From: Lunularia cruciata | Lineage: Eukaryota > Streptophyta > Marchantiopsida > Lunulariales > Lunulariaceae | Reading direction: 5' to 3' | DNA length: 64,000 nucleotides | NCBI GenBank assembly: GCA_948567375.1 | Contig: OX419757.1 | Coordinates: forward strand, 16,616,001-16,680,000 | Part shown: one piece after another, positions 38,851 to 50,614 of the stretch | Layout: every line of letters begins with the position of its first letter | Numbering within the stretch: position 1 is the stretch's first letter | The notes under the pieces: generated by a model | Database searches by the model: none | What the model saw: the letters and a program-made list of their open reading frames with translations, nothing else | What the model was told of the DNA's origin: nothing | Translations under genes and position numbers: made by a program

Positions 38851-40250
38851 TCTTTCCGAATATCCACGAGTACGAATAAAATAATAGAAATGTAGTTGCC
38901 TTCTTTAACCTTCCAAGTTGGACTTTTCTTTCCTATTCTTCTCTGGCCCCTCGGATAGCGAAGAACGACTAAAACAATAGAAAAGTAACTGCCTTCTAGA
39001 AGTTTGATAAAATTCTTCTCTAGTATTCTCTGGCTCTTCGAACGTCGAAGACGACTTCTGAGTCAACTTCTTGTCATTTAGGCTTTCTTCTTTCGATGGA
39101 CCCTTCTTACTTCACACATCACTTTCTTTAGATGGTGGATATGGCTATTTGAGACAATGGCACCTTTGGCTATTCATCCAACTAATCAAAGCGAGACATG
39201 CTGCATCTAAAATGCTGACGCCACCTCCCCGTTACAAACAAACCAACCTTGCCCACCCCGTGTGGTGTAAAGTGATTAACAGCATACCAACTTTTGAACC
39301 ATTCTAATTTGTGTGGTGGATCTTACCATCATAATGGCCATGGAGATCAAAGGACTTTGATCGTAAAAGAGTTACATACCCTCAGAATGAGTACTCTAAT
39401 AGTAAACAGTATCGAAAGACAAACTTATGATCTCTGTAATTTGGTTCGTCATCTGTAGAAAGAAGACTCGTTCGAAGACTAAGTCCGTGGAACGCCTTAT
39501 ATGGTTGATCCCATAAGAACCTACTGTAGTACGTATATGCCGTCATGCGCATCTTGGTGTTCGCTACGAATCAGAACTACAGATTTGTGTGGAGAAAGAG
39601 TACAATGGGCCCCAAGACTTTTCATTCATTCATCCTGTTTCAGTTCTGGGTCACGTTAGATATGCAGAAGTGAAAAGTGAAGCTAGTTCAATGACTTCAA
39701 ACCATTTCTACTTCAGCTGTTGAACCCCATGCAACCCACTGTCTATCCTATACAATTTTGCATCTATGTTTTGTTAGCTATTGTGTCCAATTGGGGAATC
39801 AACCCTGAATTCATACTTTGTTGATTGTGTGAAAGGTCTTCGGTTTCGCTTGGTTGGTCTTAATTCAATCTAAGGAACCAAGACATATCTTTCTCACTCG
39901 TTGTTAAAACTGTAGATAAGGCTGATTCAAGGTGTCAAGAAATCTTGAGTGATAGGACTTTTACGTTATCCTCTCGGAAGTCTATTGTTCTCAATCCACA
40001 GGTATTTCTTCAGTGATGATTCTGTTAGGGGCTTACTTCGTGATTGGGTCCTCCGGTTCGGCCAAACTTGGGAATTTTAGAAAGCTTGGTGTCACACGGG
40101 CCTCATTTAATGGAAATGAAACTGTGATACGAACTAACTCTCGATGATATCAAATCAATAAAATGAAGATTATGTAATCATGGAATGAAGATACCTTTAT
40201 GCAATTGATAATCTTCCTGAAACTGAAAAACTAAATAATATTTTTTAAAT
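38851..40250. other. no gene recognised
   Basis: A tandem-like pair of CGAATAxAATAGAAATGTAG/AACTGCCTTCT phrases occurs at about 38870-39060 (TTGCCTTCTTTAACC and ACTGCCTTCTAGAAG contexts). The plus frame at 39071-39307 lacks known motifs. Confidence 0.35.
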
Positions 40251-40269
40251 TATATATATATATATATAT
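40251..40269. repeat. short (TA)n run at a LINE 3' edge
   Basis: About nine TA units directly left of the minus-strand LINE copy, the position expected of its 3' tail. Confidence 0.8.
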
Positions 40270-41205
40270 CATGTTTCTTTATGTTATATATTCATTTTTT
40301 TGTATTTTATTCATTTCTTCAACCCTCGTCAAATAAAATAACATTAAGCAAAGAAAGGGAATACAAGGCATATAATTTGCACAAGAAAAAATGGTCAAGG
40401 CCCAACCATATTACATACCCCAAAAATATGTATAAGATTGACCAAACATATGACAATACTAATCCGTAAGATTTAAATTGCACTAAAACGCCCTTTAGAG
40501 TATATTTTGTAGAAGGTGTCAAAGAGTTCTAGAGTTGGAGGAAAGCTTCCACAAACAATACATGTCAATATAGATCTCATGCTTGGGATGTCATTGTAAT
40601 ACAAGTAGCTAGACATATTATCTAGAGGTGAAAATTGGCTTGGTAATATATGGAAAGATGTTATATATGATGGATTAAGTAAATCAAATAGAGATATCAG
40701 CAAAAGAGTACTACTAATAGTGCATGAGCCAAAAATAACCTAAAAAATTAGAGCAAATTTTGGAGTCCTAAACAGATGAATTAGGCATAAAAATGTGCAC
40801 ATTTTGTACAAATTGCCTCCCCTTTACTATATTTCTCTCATTGAGTGCTTTCCAATGGTACCTCACCCATGTGATTCAAAGATTCATACAAGAAGATTCT
40901 TTAATGATTCCCTTTGGTCAAAGCTTGTTTGACCAACCAGATAGGACCACAACTGACATGTCACCCATGCATACAACTAATCTAAGGGTTAATTCATTTG
41001 ACATGTCATCAATCTATGTATCCGATCCAAGGGTGGAGATTCATTTGAAGGAATCCTCTTTGCTATCTATTAAAGACGAGATGCTCCTTTGGAGCATCAG
41101 AGTTTTGACTGTGAAACTTTGTGTTTCTTCTAGTAGGTTTCTCTTGGGAGTTCACCTATCCTTGGAAAATTACAATCATAAAGTGACTAAAATTCTCTAT
41201 TTATA
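40270..41205 (-). mobile_element. LINE fragment, minus strand, copy 3
   Basis: The 40598-41170 part matches the RT region of the LINE at 18.24-18.84 kb. The left part (40340-40460) resembles the LINE 3' end (AAAGGGAATACAAGGC, AAGGCCCAACCATA). The join between the two skips the C-terminal coding part seen in the longer copy, so this copy has an internal deletion. Confidence 0.6.
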
Positions 41206-41339
41206 ATAGAATATGAGAGTGGCTTGTAACTCCTCTCCTTTAATAACCCTTGAGTCTATAGAAAAAAAAAACCAATTTGGTGATAAAGGTACTTAAAATC
41301 TCAAATATCTTCTTCCAATATCACCACAAACTGATCTTG

Positions 41340-42900
41340 TGCCTCCTCCAACTGTTTGAGGATCTTCACACTTCTCTTCCTTTGAATGATTGTTTGATGC
41401 ATGCACTTTGTTCTTCATTGCTTTCATAATTTGCAATCAATGTGCTGCACTTCTTGCTTCTCTTTTCTCAACTCTTCTATCAGCCCTTCAAGTTGTGCAG
41501 CCACCTCCTTCTGATATTCAAACATCTCCAAGGTGACCACTCTGATTGTGGCAGTCTTCAGTTCACCTCAAATACTTACCATTTCTTTGTCTCTAGTCTT
41601 CACTTGATCTTCATATCCGAGTTGCATATCCTTCTTTCTTGTCCAAAGGGATCCCAGTTCAAAACCCTTCAAAGTTCATCCTACCTCTTTTGCTCTGCTA
41701 TCAAGGAAGAGTTTTGCCTCTTTATTTCAAAGTTTTCCAAGACAATAGTATTTACCTTCTTTGCTTCCTCCTTGTGTAGGTTCTTGCTCTTCTTCAACTC
41801 CTCCTTCTCCTTCTTGATGTAGATGACCTTATGGAGCCTTTGGATTAGTGTGGTGTAATCTACCCCATTGGTGTAGACTTCTTGATATTGCAGCAAAATG
41901 AACTCCATCATCTACAATGTTGAACCTATCAAGTGTATTACAAAATTGGCTCCTTCTTCATCCACCAATACAAATCACCAAATTCTATATACTTGGCATT
42001 GGCAACTTGGTACTTCTTGATTAGGTAAGTTTTGGGTTGTGAGGTAAAATACATCACTAGATGGTAGTGTCTAGGGTAGTTCTTGGGCTCCTCCTTTGTC
42101 AACAAATTTAACCTCATGTAGAAATGTATGGCAAAGGGAACTAAGAATGTAGCTCTACCATCTTCTTCAAATTCTTTGTGCAAGCTCCTTACTTGCAAGT
42201 AAATCATGTTTGCCTAATTGACTAGCTCTCCTTGATACATGAATTCAAAGAAAAAAACTTGGCTATTATTGAGGTAGGTTGTCCTCTTTGGCCGATTTTT
42301 TTTTCAGGATCACCTCCACAACCGCCCTTCGAGCCAAATCTTGGTAATTGCAAGTTCTACATCCGTTGTTGGTGGATCTCTTTTTTCCAAAGGAAACAAT
42401 AATTCAATCACTTAGCTCCTTGTCTACAACTTTGAGTCCAAATTCATGGCCCCATATATACATGTGTTTGCACAAAGGAGATTCCTCCAATTCTCCTTGG
42501 TCCAATTATAGGAGTTTCTTCTCAAGTCCACTCTCACTTTTTCCTCTATCTCAAAACTGATAATGAAACCACTCAACTCCTAGTTCCAAACTAAGAAAGA
42601 GAGGTGCTTGCTATGGGTCAACTCACTCTTGTACATTTGTAAAATTCAAAATTGCATATTCTTCTATTGTTGGATTATGAAAAATGGCTTCGGGAATATT
42701 TCTCATGGGTCTTTGGATGAACACCATGTCCCTATCAAATGCTAAGGTTGAAAACAAACAACTACAAAGCATTTTGAAAATTCCAAAGAACTATGAAGGT
42801 TAGAATTATTACTTGCTTTTTAGCTTTGAGAATGAGAATATTAGCAAAGTGAAATTGCTCCAATTGCACTTAATTTTATAGTTAGTGTGTTTCAATCAGT
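41340..42900 (-). pseudogene. decayed coding region with a coiled-coil part, family unknown
   Basis: The minus strand reads as protein over about 1.5 kb with many stops and frameshifts. In translation order there is YIYLQV-type sequence, a frame of 89 codons at 42207-41938 (SLHKEFEEDGRATFLVPFAI), then 76 codons at 41911-41681 with a charged stretch EKEELKKSKNLHKEEAKKVN typical of a coiled coil. Farther on comes EEVAAQLEGLIEEL-like sequence. I do not recognise the family. A retroelement-associated ORF or a host gene relic are both possible. Confidence 0.4.
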
Positions 42901-43478
42901 AGGTGGGGAGTAACTCTCCATGCATGCAAGCTTCTCAATGAAAGCAAATAGTCTTTGGCAGTAATTTTTTATCCAATTGATGATGTATTAATTTGTTGTA
43001 TAATTTGTTGTATGATCTTTGGAAACCATTCATAATATTAGTATTGGTACCATTTATTCTTAGTTGACCATGTTGCCAACCCAATTCTCTCACAAGGTTA
43101 AGTGAATAGACTCGTGAATAACTGCCAATTCTATTAGCTACAAGCTTACCCATTATTATATATAGATATATCTATATAAAAGAAGCCTCTTACTCTACAT
43201 TTTTTCAACATAGAAGAATTATAAATAGATTAAAATTAAAGTGTATATGAACAGATTTGTAATCCACAAAGGACCTTTGTACGTGATTTGAAGGTCCTTT
43301 GTACTTGATTCATTTGCCTCAGACCACCCATTGGATCGGACTCCTTTGGCATTCTTCTTTTGAAGTGCCTTTGGCTTTGTATTGGTTCCTTTTGTACCAT
43401 TGCATGTACATAAATTACTCCAAAGGAAAATCAACTAAAAAGTTTCCTTTTTTGAACAAGTAATCATCCTACCATGTA
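42901..43478. other. no gene seen
   Basis: Flank of the copia element. A TTTGTACxTGATTxxxxGG phrase is repeated near 43278-43312. No coding signal was recognised. Confidence 0.4.
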
Positions 43479-43483
43479 CTTAT

Positions 43484-43733
43484 TGTTAGGTCTTATGCCT
43501 TAGGGTTCCCTATATTTGGGATATTTCTCACTTGCATGTTGACAGTGAGAATGGATTGTAAGAAGGTTGAAGCATTGGACTTGCATATTAGAAGACCTTG
43601 AGTCAGTAAAGGAGCCCGGTGAAGCTTTCTAGTGGAGTAGCCTCACATGGAGGTGAACCACATATTCCTATGTGAAGCAAGAAATCGCTGGTAATCTGCA
43701 TGTTGTTGTGACACTAATCAATTTTATTGAACA
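43484..43733 (+). repeat. 5' LTR of the copia element
   Basis: 250 bp, TGTTAGGTCTTATGCC to TTTTATTGAACA, paired with 50615-50871. TG...CA termini and the adjacent primer site fix both edges. Confidence 0.93.
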
Positions 43734-43735
43734 AA

Positions 43736-43748
43736 TGGTATAAGAGTG
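43736..43748 (+). other. primer-binding site, initiator Met tRNA type
   Basis: TGGTATAAGAGTG begins two bases after the LTR end. It differs from the plant copia consensus TGGTATCAGAGC at few positions. Confidence 0.8.
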
Positions 43749-43834
43749 AGTTTGATGTTGATGATGAAGGCCATGGGTCATTGAGACAAGTGGTGGCTCA
43801 ATGAAATTGATGCATGAAGTAATTCTCTACTAAA

Positions 43835-43954
43835 GGATGAACCTCAGTTTGGGGACCTTGGTCGAATGTCTGTTCTCCATGCTTGGAGTTGCTTGGATGA
43901 ACCTCAGTTTGGGGACCTTGGTCGAATGTCTGTTCTCCATGCTTGGAGTTGCTT
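43835..43954 (+). repeat. 60-bp tandem duplication in the copia leader
   Basis: Two copies of the 60-bp segment starting GGATGAACCTCAGTTTGGGG lie back to back and look identical. They lie between primer site and gag. Confidence 0.95.
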
Positions 43955-44049
43955 GGAGCTGCGAGCCTCTAGGATTGTAGTAGGTGGTAGAACCAATGAA
44001 CAAACGCTTCAGCTAGTGCAGGTTGGCAAGGAGGAGTCAAGAGCAGGAG

Positions 44050-46087
44050 TAACACTGGGACCAGAACATATTTATGAGAACTAATTTTAATTACCCAAAA
44101 TCTGTGCAAAATGTTGAAACAATCATAGGCTTGGTTGTGCCGAAGAGGAGAGCATTTCTAGGGACTGGAATAGTGATTTCATTATGGGATCCATTGAAAA
44201 GACAAGTCAATTGAGAGATATTTGGGAGTCGATATAGGAAAGAGAATGAGTGATATTAGGAAACCAGAACAATAGCATATGATCGATGATTAAGCTCTAA
44301 ATCTTTGACATTCAAACAAGAAGTGAACAAGGTTATTTCAAAGCAGCTGTTGTTTTGTGATCAACCTGCCTTTTCTTAGCTTCATTTATAATAAGACTAG
44401 AAGTTTGAAGCTCTTGAAGATCGATCCATCCATCCCTACTGTTGGACAATCAAGTCTAGGACTTTCTGACAAGGAGGAGCAGAAGAATTGATAGATCGAT
44501 GTTGCATTTCTGATAAGGGTTTTGCCTTAGATTTTGAAGGCTACTATTATCCTTTGGAAGTAGGTCAATTTGCTCAAATTTTGTATGATCCATGGAGGTG
44601 AAGGGCAATGGTTAATGTCTGATTGAGATGAGCATTTTGGAGTTCTAGTCATTATTGAGGTAGAAGAGGTCTTGTCTTGAGGGAAGCTAGTCTTGGTTGA
44701 ATAAATCTCACTACCTACAGCAGTTCTACTTACTAATGTCGGACACCCCATTCTAGATTTAGTAATTTTGTGAGATTGTTGTCCAAAATGATCCACGGGT
44801 GCAGGTGTAGGTACAAGTGCAAGTAAAAGGACAAGTGATTTGGTCAAGTACTCACTTGAGTAGAACTAGTGAAAGTAGAAGCAAAAGATGATAACTGAGT
44901 AATATTGGTCTGAATTTCTCTAACCATCAAGCTCTTGTTTTAGTGATAGAATGGTAGTAGATGGACTCTAGGAAATCAGTTTATCTTGATATAGAGTGTC
45001 ATATCTGCTTGGTAGCAGTAGAGTTTGTAGTTTGTAAAACAAATCTACCGTTAGTCTTATGCTTGACATGGTTAAGGCAGCCATTCTTCATGTGCTTCCC
45101 CCATTAATGCAGATATTGTACAATATTTCCTAGGAGTGTCAAGGGCGTTTGGAGGTACACTCCATAACTTCCCAAAGGTTTTGAGCTTCAAGACTAGGGT
45201 AGTAGAGTACACCAAGAGACTGCAAATTGCACCTATAGAAGGTTTTTGGATGAAGGTTGTGTCACATGGGCAAACAACCTTTTATCACTTGATGTAACTG
45301 TTGCATCAAGATTGAGTAGTGCAGTAGGTTTGATGCTGCTGCTACTTGTGATCACATGAACTCTTGATGGTCTGCATATTGAGAGCATTAGGAAATCCTT
45401 TGCACACAATGATTTGCCCAACGTCTTACAAGTTTATTGATGAGAAGGATCAAACATTGGAAGAAGTAGCTCCCCGTGGTGAAGGAGGAGCTCGTGAAGA
45501 TTGACCTAAAATGAAGAAGAACCAGTTGGTGGAAGGAAGAAATCCATAGAAGGCTCTTCATCACATTACTACCAAATTTTTGCTGGGACAAAAGGAAGGT
45601 AGGAGCTGAAATCTTGAAGAGATGGCGGCCACTAGATGGTGAATGTACCTGCTTATTGCTTATGGTGAATGTACTTGCTTACTTACTTGAATATTCAATG
45701 TCAGAAAGTCAAATGATCTGCACAATCCTTATCCAGATTTCCTAAGCGAGTCCCATAGAGAACTTTTGAATATTTATACCGGCAAAACTCCTCCTCAGTT
45801 AAATGTTTGTTGTTGCACCAACAAAGACAAGCAAGAAGTAGAAACCAAAGAGATTCAGTGGGGGAGAAGTGTTAGACTTATGAATGTGGTATAGAATCCA
45901 AGGTTTTACCGTCCCTTTGGAATTCAGTTCATAACTTTTGACTCGGGACTCAGATGAATAATCTGTTTAGTGCTTTGGAAAGCTTATCCTCAAGGCTACA
46001 AGTTGATGCAATAAGATGTTGAATTTGAGTATTTGAAGAGCTTCTGTAAAACAATTTCCGTCTTATGACCCACTCCCTTGAGTATTG
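44050..46087 (+). mobile_element. unusually long copia leader with a nested LTR-type boundary
   Basis: About 2 kb of sequence before gag without recognisable copia coding. At 45858-45869 a purine tract GTGGGGGAGAAG is followed at once by TGTTAGACTTATG, the usual arrangement of polypurine tract and 3' LTR start, suggesting remains of a second element nested here. No partner LTR was found. Frames such as 44527-44847 minus have no motif. Confidence 0.4.
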
Positions 46088-46453
46088 GAGGTGGACAGTT
46101 TAGGGACTCAAGAAGAGTCTCTAAGTGCAGCAATAGCCCTTAGTAGTACTTGTGGAGAAGAAGAAAGTCAACATGGGTACTTTAAAGCTTGGTGGCCCCA
46201 ACTTTGATGTGGAAAATTTTGATGGTCGCATGGATTACTTGTTGTGGGAACGGTAGGTGAAAGGAATATTGAGGTGGACAGTTTAGGGACTCAAGAAGAG
46301 TCTCTAAGTGCAGCAATAGCCCTTAGTAGTACTTGTGGAGAAGAAGAAAGTCAACATGGGTACTTTAAAGCTTGGTGGCCCCAACTTTGATGTGGAAAAT
46401 TTTGATGGTCGCATGGATTACTTGTTGTGGGAACGGTAGGTGAAAGGAATATT
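46088..46453 (+). repeat. 183-bp tandem duplication at the gag start
   Basis: The 183 bp beginning GAGGTGGACAGTTTAGGG and including the gag start MGTLKLGGPNFDVENF occur twice back to back (46088-46270 and 46271-46453). They look identical. 183 is a multiple of three. Confidence 0.95.
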
Positions 46454-47150
46454 GAGGACAACTGGTTTGGGTAAGCTCTTGATGGAGAAACTTGAGGATG
46501 TGAGACAAAGTGATTGGGATGATATGCAAGAGCAAGCCATTAATAATATTTTTCTTCACCTTCAGCCCCATATGATCAAGAAAATGGGGGAGCATTCTGA
46601 TTGTACCTCCTTGTTTGATGCACTGCCGAGCAAGTATCATCAGAATGAATTGTCAAATAGATTGTACACCAATCTCAAACTAATCACATTCAAGATGAAA
46701 CCAAGAACGAACATTAGAGACAATGTGGATGCATTTTGTGATCTTGTAGTAGACTTGAAAACCTTGGGAGAGGACTTGAATGAGGAGTGGAAGGCACTGC
46801 ACTTTGGGCTCCTTGCTACCGTCCAATCAATCATTTTCATGAGTTTTGTTGCACCGTGAGAAAAAGACTATTACCTTTGAGAGGAGATAACAACTCTACT
46901 TATGGATGACTTGCAACAAAAAATTGCTGCAACCTCAGTATCATCTTCTACTCCAAGAAATGCTTTGGTTATCCAACATGGAAGAACTCAATGGAGGAGT
47001 AATGATGGTGAGAAGGAGAAAAACAAGGTTAGGTCCAAGTCCAGGTCTAAGTCTAGAGGCAAGTCCAAGGAGAAGAAGTAGTTGACTTGTTGGGGATGTG
47101 GCAAAGTAGGCCATGTGAAGAAGGAGTGTAAAGCTAAGGGCAAAGGAAAG
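46356..47150 (+). pseudogene. copia gag with zinc knuckle, interrupted by stops
   Basis: It starts MGTLKLGGPNFDVENFDGRM, typical of copia gag. A TAG follows DYLLWER, then an open part (46440-46859) with LFDALPSKYHQNELSN and LVVDLKTLGEDL. Another stop follows FVAP. The zinc knuckle at 47088-47129 is complete: C-W-G-C-G-K-V-G-H-V-K-K-E-C (C-x2-C-x4-H-x4-C), preceded by a TAG. Gag would form the particle and bind the RNA. The stops make this copy non-functional. Confidence 0.85.
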
Positions 47151-47181
47151 GTAGATGAAGGCTCTTCAGCAAACATAGCTT

Positions 47182-47523
47182 ATGCTAAGGAGGATATTGA
47201 TTTGTTGGATGATCAGGTTGATTTGTGACATTGTGTGTATGCTCTTTGTGCCTCATCTCCTAATATGGATGATGAGTGGATTCTACCATTGTGCTTTCTC
47301 ATACCATATATGTTATATCAAGGAGTTATTCTATTCACTTTTAACATTGAATGGTTCAATTTTGATGTGGAATGATCAACCTTGTCGGATTGAGGGTATA
47401 GGATCCATAAGGATTCAAATGTTTGATAGATTTATGCAAAAGTTCAATGATGTTCAGTTCATACTTGACATGAAGAAGAACCTGATTTCCCTTGGAGTAT
47501 TGCATACCAAAGGTCATCAATAG
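47182..47523 (+). pseudogene. copia protease remnant, active site lost
   Basis: An open frame covers the region after the knuckle. Where copia has W-I-L-D-S-G followed by Cys-x-x-His, this copy reads GFYHCAFSYHIC, so the catalytic Asp-Ser-Gly is gone through a local deletion or frameshift. The rest (RIEGIGSIRIQMFD, then MKKNLISLGVL) is well kept and typical. Confidence 0.85.
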
Positions 47524-47649
47524 AGTGTTGGTGATGGGGTACTTTGAGTCACTTTTGGTGGAAATGTTATCTTGCAAGGTAACTTTTCCAATACAAATCT
47601 ATTTGTATTGGAGTGCACTACAATGTGTGGAGAAGCCAATGTAACTAGG

Positions 47650-48470
47650 TCTTAGGATGGGATGATGATTGTGTAGCAGTCATAGCTAGATCATTTGAGT
47701 AAGAAGTGTTTGGCTATCTTGAGAAGAAATGGCTTGCTATCTGGCTTGAAGACCGTGAAGTTGGATTTTTGTGAGCATTGCATCTTTGGAAAACAGAACA
47801 AATCTGTTTTTGGAGTGGGGACCCATAGTTCCAAGGGTCTACTCGAGTATGTACATAGTGATGTGTGGGGACCATCCCCTCTACCTTCACACTTTGGAAA
47901 ATTTTACTATGTAGCATTTATTGATGTTTACTTGAGGTTTGTGTGAATTTATTTCATGCACCACAAGTCTTAAGTCTTTGCCACTTTCAAGAAGTGGAAG
48001 ACCCAAGTGGATACTCAGATTGGGGAGAAGATGAGGTGTCTAAGATCAGAAAATGGTGGGGAGTATGTCTTTGGAGAGTTTTAGGCATACTGCACAAAAT
48101 AGGAGATAACTCACCACCTTACCACAATTTACACTCCGCCATAGAACGATGTTGCTGAGCGGCTCAATCGGATATTGTTGGAACACGTGCAGAGTATGTT
48201 GAGTAAATCAAAGTTGCCACATGAGTTTTGGGTAGAAGTTGTCAACACAACAATATATGTGGTAAATATTTCTCCATCTAGTGCAATCAAATTCAAGATG
48301 CCATATGAGTTGAGGCATCAGCAACTAGCTGATTATGATAGATTGCAAATTTTTGGTTGTGATTCATATTCACTCACACCTAAGGATAATAGGTCCAAGT
48401 TGGATGCTAAGTCAAAGAAATGTATTTTTTTGGCTATGCAAGTGGAGTGAAAGCTTATAGGTTATGGGAT
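47650..48470 (+). pseudogene. copia integrase, frameshifted
   Basis: The GAG-pre-integrase part reads LSKKCLAILRRNGLLSG, then LDFCEHCIFGKQNK. The catalytic core follows with the first Asp in YVHSDVWGPSP, then FYYVAFIDVYLRFVW. After frameshifts comes the downstream part SMLSKSKLPHEFWVEVVNTT and IFGCDSYSLTPKDNRSKLD. The order is correct for copia, but a single protein cannot be made. Confidence 0.85.
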
Positions 48471-48833
48471 CCAATAGCGTGTAAGGTTGTGGTCAATAGG
48501 GATGTATCCTTTAATGAATCCAAATCATTCAAGGAGGAGGAGAATGCTCAGGCTCCCTACATTGACAAAGGCAAATCTCCCACCCCGGATTTAGTTTAGG
48601 CGGAGATTGATCACTTAAGTGATGAGGAGGAAGGAGGTGCTCCTATAGTAGAGCAAGTTCTTGAGGAGCAAGAACAAGTGGAGCAAGTAGTTTTGGTGAG
48701 CAAAAAAATATGTTAGGTCAGTCTCACATTGGACCTACACATGGAGATCAAGTAGAAAAGCTCATTCAGGAGGTCATCATGGCATGCTAGTTGAGCTCCA
48801 AATAGATATGGTACATGGTGCGATTCAACAAAG

Positions 48834-49790
48834 TTGTTGGATGATGACTTGATTTTTGGAGATGATGCTCATGCTTTGGTCTTGGAAGAAGGTGAACCTT
48901 CATTCTACAAGGAGGCATGTTCTTCCAGTGAAAAGGATGAGTGGTTTGGTTCTGTGGAGAGGGAGATGGAATCCTTGAGGGATAACAAGACTTGGGAGCT
49001 AGTTAGGTTATCTAAGAATCAACAAGTGATAGATTGCAATTGGATCTACAAGTTGAAGCAAAGGGTTTCACTCAAGAGAAGTGGGTGGACTACAAGGAAG
49101 TCTTTTCTCTTGTAGCTAAGTATTCCAAAATACGTCTATTATGTATGTTTGTTGCATTATTTGGTCTTACTTTAGATCAAATGGATGTTGTCACGGCGTT
49201 TCTCTATGGCACCTTGGATGAGAAGATCTTCATGAGACAACCTGTGGGGTTGTGAAGAAAGGCAAGGAGGACAAGGTATACAGATTGTTGAAGTCCTTGT
49301 ATGGATTGAAGCAAGCACCTTGCCAATGAAACAAGAGGTTTGATGTGTTTATGCACACTTAGGGTTTGAATAGGAGTTTGTTTGATCCTTGTGTGCACAT
49401 GAAAGTAGTGAGTAATAAGACCTTTGGTTTTATTATTTGTGTGATGTATGTGGATGACATGTTGATAGTTGTCAAGGATAGATCTGAGGTGAACAAGCTC
49501 AAGGCGCTCTTGAGTTTGGAATTCAGGATGAAGGATCTAGGATTGGCCACAAGGATACTAGGTATGCAGATCAAGAGGAACTTGGGCATTGGTCAGTTGT
49601 GGTTGACGCATGGTAAGTATGTTAAGAAGGTACTTGCTAGGTTCAACATGGAGAATTGTAAACCAGTAAGTACTCCTCTAGCTTCTAATTTCAAGCTTTC
49701 AGCAGCATGTTGTCCTATAGATGCCATAGAGATGGCTAACATTCCTTATGAGAAGGCTGTTGGAGTCTCATGTACTTGATGACTTGCATT
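48834..49790 (+). pseudogene. copia reverse transcriptase, interrupted
   Basis: It starts with WFGSVEREMESLRDNKTWEL, shifts frame after NWIYKLK, continues VDYKEVFSLVAKYSKIRLL and LDQMDVVTAFLYGTLDE (motif A region), then LKSLYGLKQAPCQ with a stop. The catalytic YVDD box is intact at 49447-49458. Stops and at least two frameshifts inactivate it. Confidence 0.9.
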
Positions 49791-50420
49791 AGATCTGATC
49801 TTGCCCTAGCAATGGGTAAGGTGTGTAGGTATATGTCAAATCTAGGAAGGACACATTGGGAAGCAGTTAAATGGATTCTCAAGTATTTGAGAGGTACACT
49901 AGATTATGGGCTCTTATTTGATAGAAGATCAATGAATGCCACATCACTAGATGGCTATGTAGATGTTGACTATGGACAAGATCTGGACAAGCATAGGTCA
50001 ACAATGGGGTATGTATTCACACTTAGTGGTGGGTGCATTAGTTGGAGATCTCCCTTGCAAAAGCGTGTTGCACAATCTACTACAGAAGTTGAGTATGTGG
50101 CAGCAGCGAAAGCAGCAAAAGAGGCAATTCGGTTGGATAGACTTGTTGCTGAGATGGAGCTAATGCATGGTAATGTAATGCTTCATTGTGACAGTCAAAG
50201 TGCTTTACACCTAGCTGAAAATCAGGTGGTGGACAATAGGGTTAAGCATATAGACATTAGATACCACTTTCTCAGGCAAGCTATTTCTGAGAAAATGTTT
50301 GGTTTAGTCAAAATTGATGGTAAGTTCCACCCAAATGATGCTTTTACCAAAATCATACCTTTAGAAAGTTTCTCTAGGCATCGTGTTACCCTGCAGGTTG
50401 TGCAAGTGGAGCATGAGTAG
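49770..50420 (+). pseudogene. copia RNase H domain, longest open part
   Basis: 216 open codons: YLMTCIRSDLALAMGKVCRY, then WEAVKWILKYLRGTLDYGL, then GYVDVDYGQDLDKHRSTMGY, STTEVEYVAAAKAAKEAI, CDSQSALHLAEN and VKHIDIRYHFLRQ, the standard copia RNase H end. The acidic positions (Asp in VDVDY, Glu in EVEY, Asp in CDSQ) are kept. It joins RT out of frame, so the full polyprotein is broken. Confidence 0.9.
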
Positions 50421-50490
50421 GGCGATCTAGCATTGGAGGTGACCTTGGCTGTTTTGGTTACTATATCCCTATATGGGCTACAATTAAAAG

Positions 50491-50528
50491 TTCTAGTTTA
50501 TCCTAGTTTAAACTAGGATAAACTAGAA
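50491..50528. repeat. perfect 38-bp palindrome between RNase H and 3' LTR
   Basis: TTCTAGTTTATCCTAGTTT is followed without a loop by its exact reverse complement. It lies about 70 bp after the RNase H stop and 86 bp before the 3' LTR. There is no counterpart in the LTRs. Confidence 0.97.
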
Positions 50529-50614
50529 GTGATTGGCTATCTGTCTAGAACTTCCCGCTGAGTGATAAATTGTTGCAAGGTTACTAATCCCAAGACAAGA
50601 GTCAAGGAGGAGTT

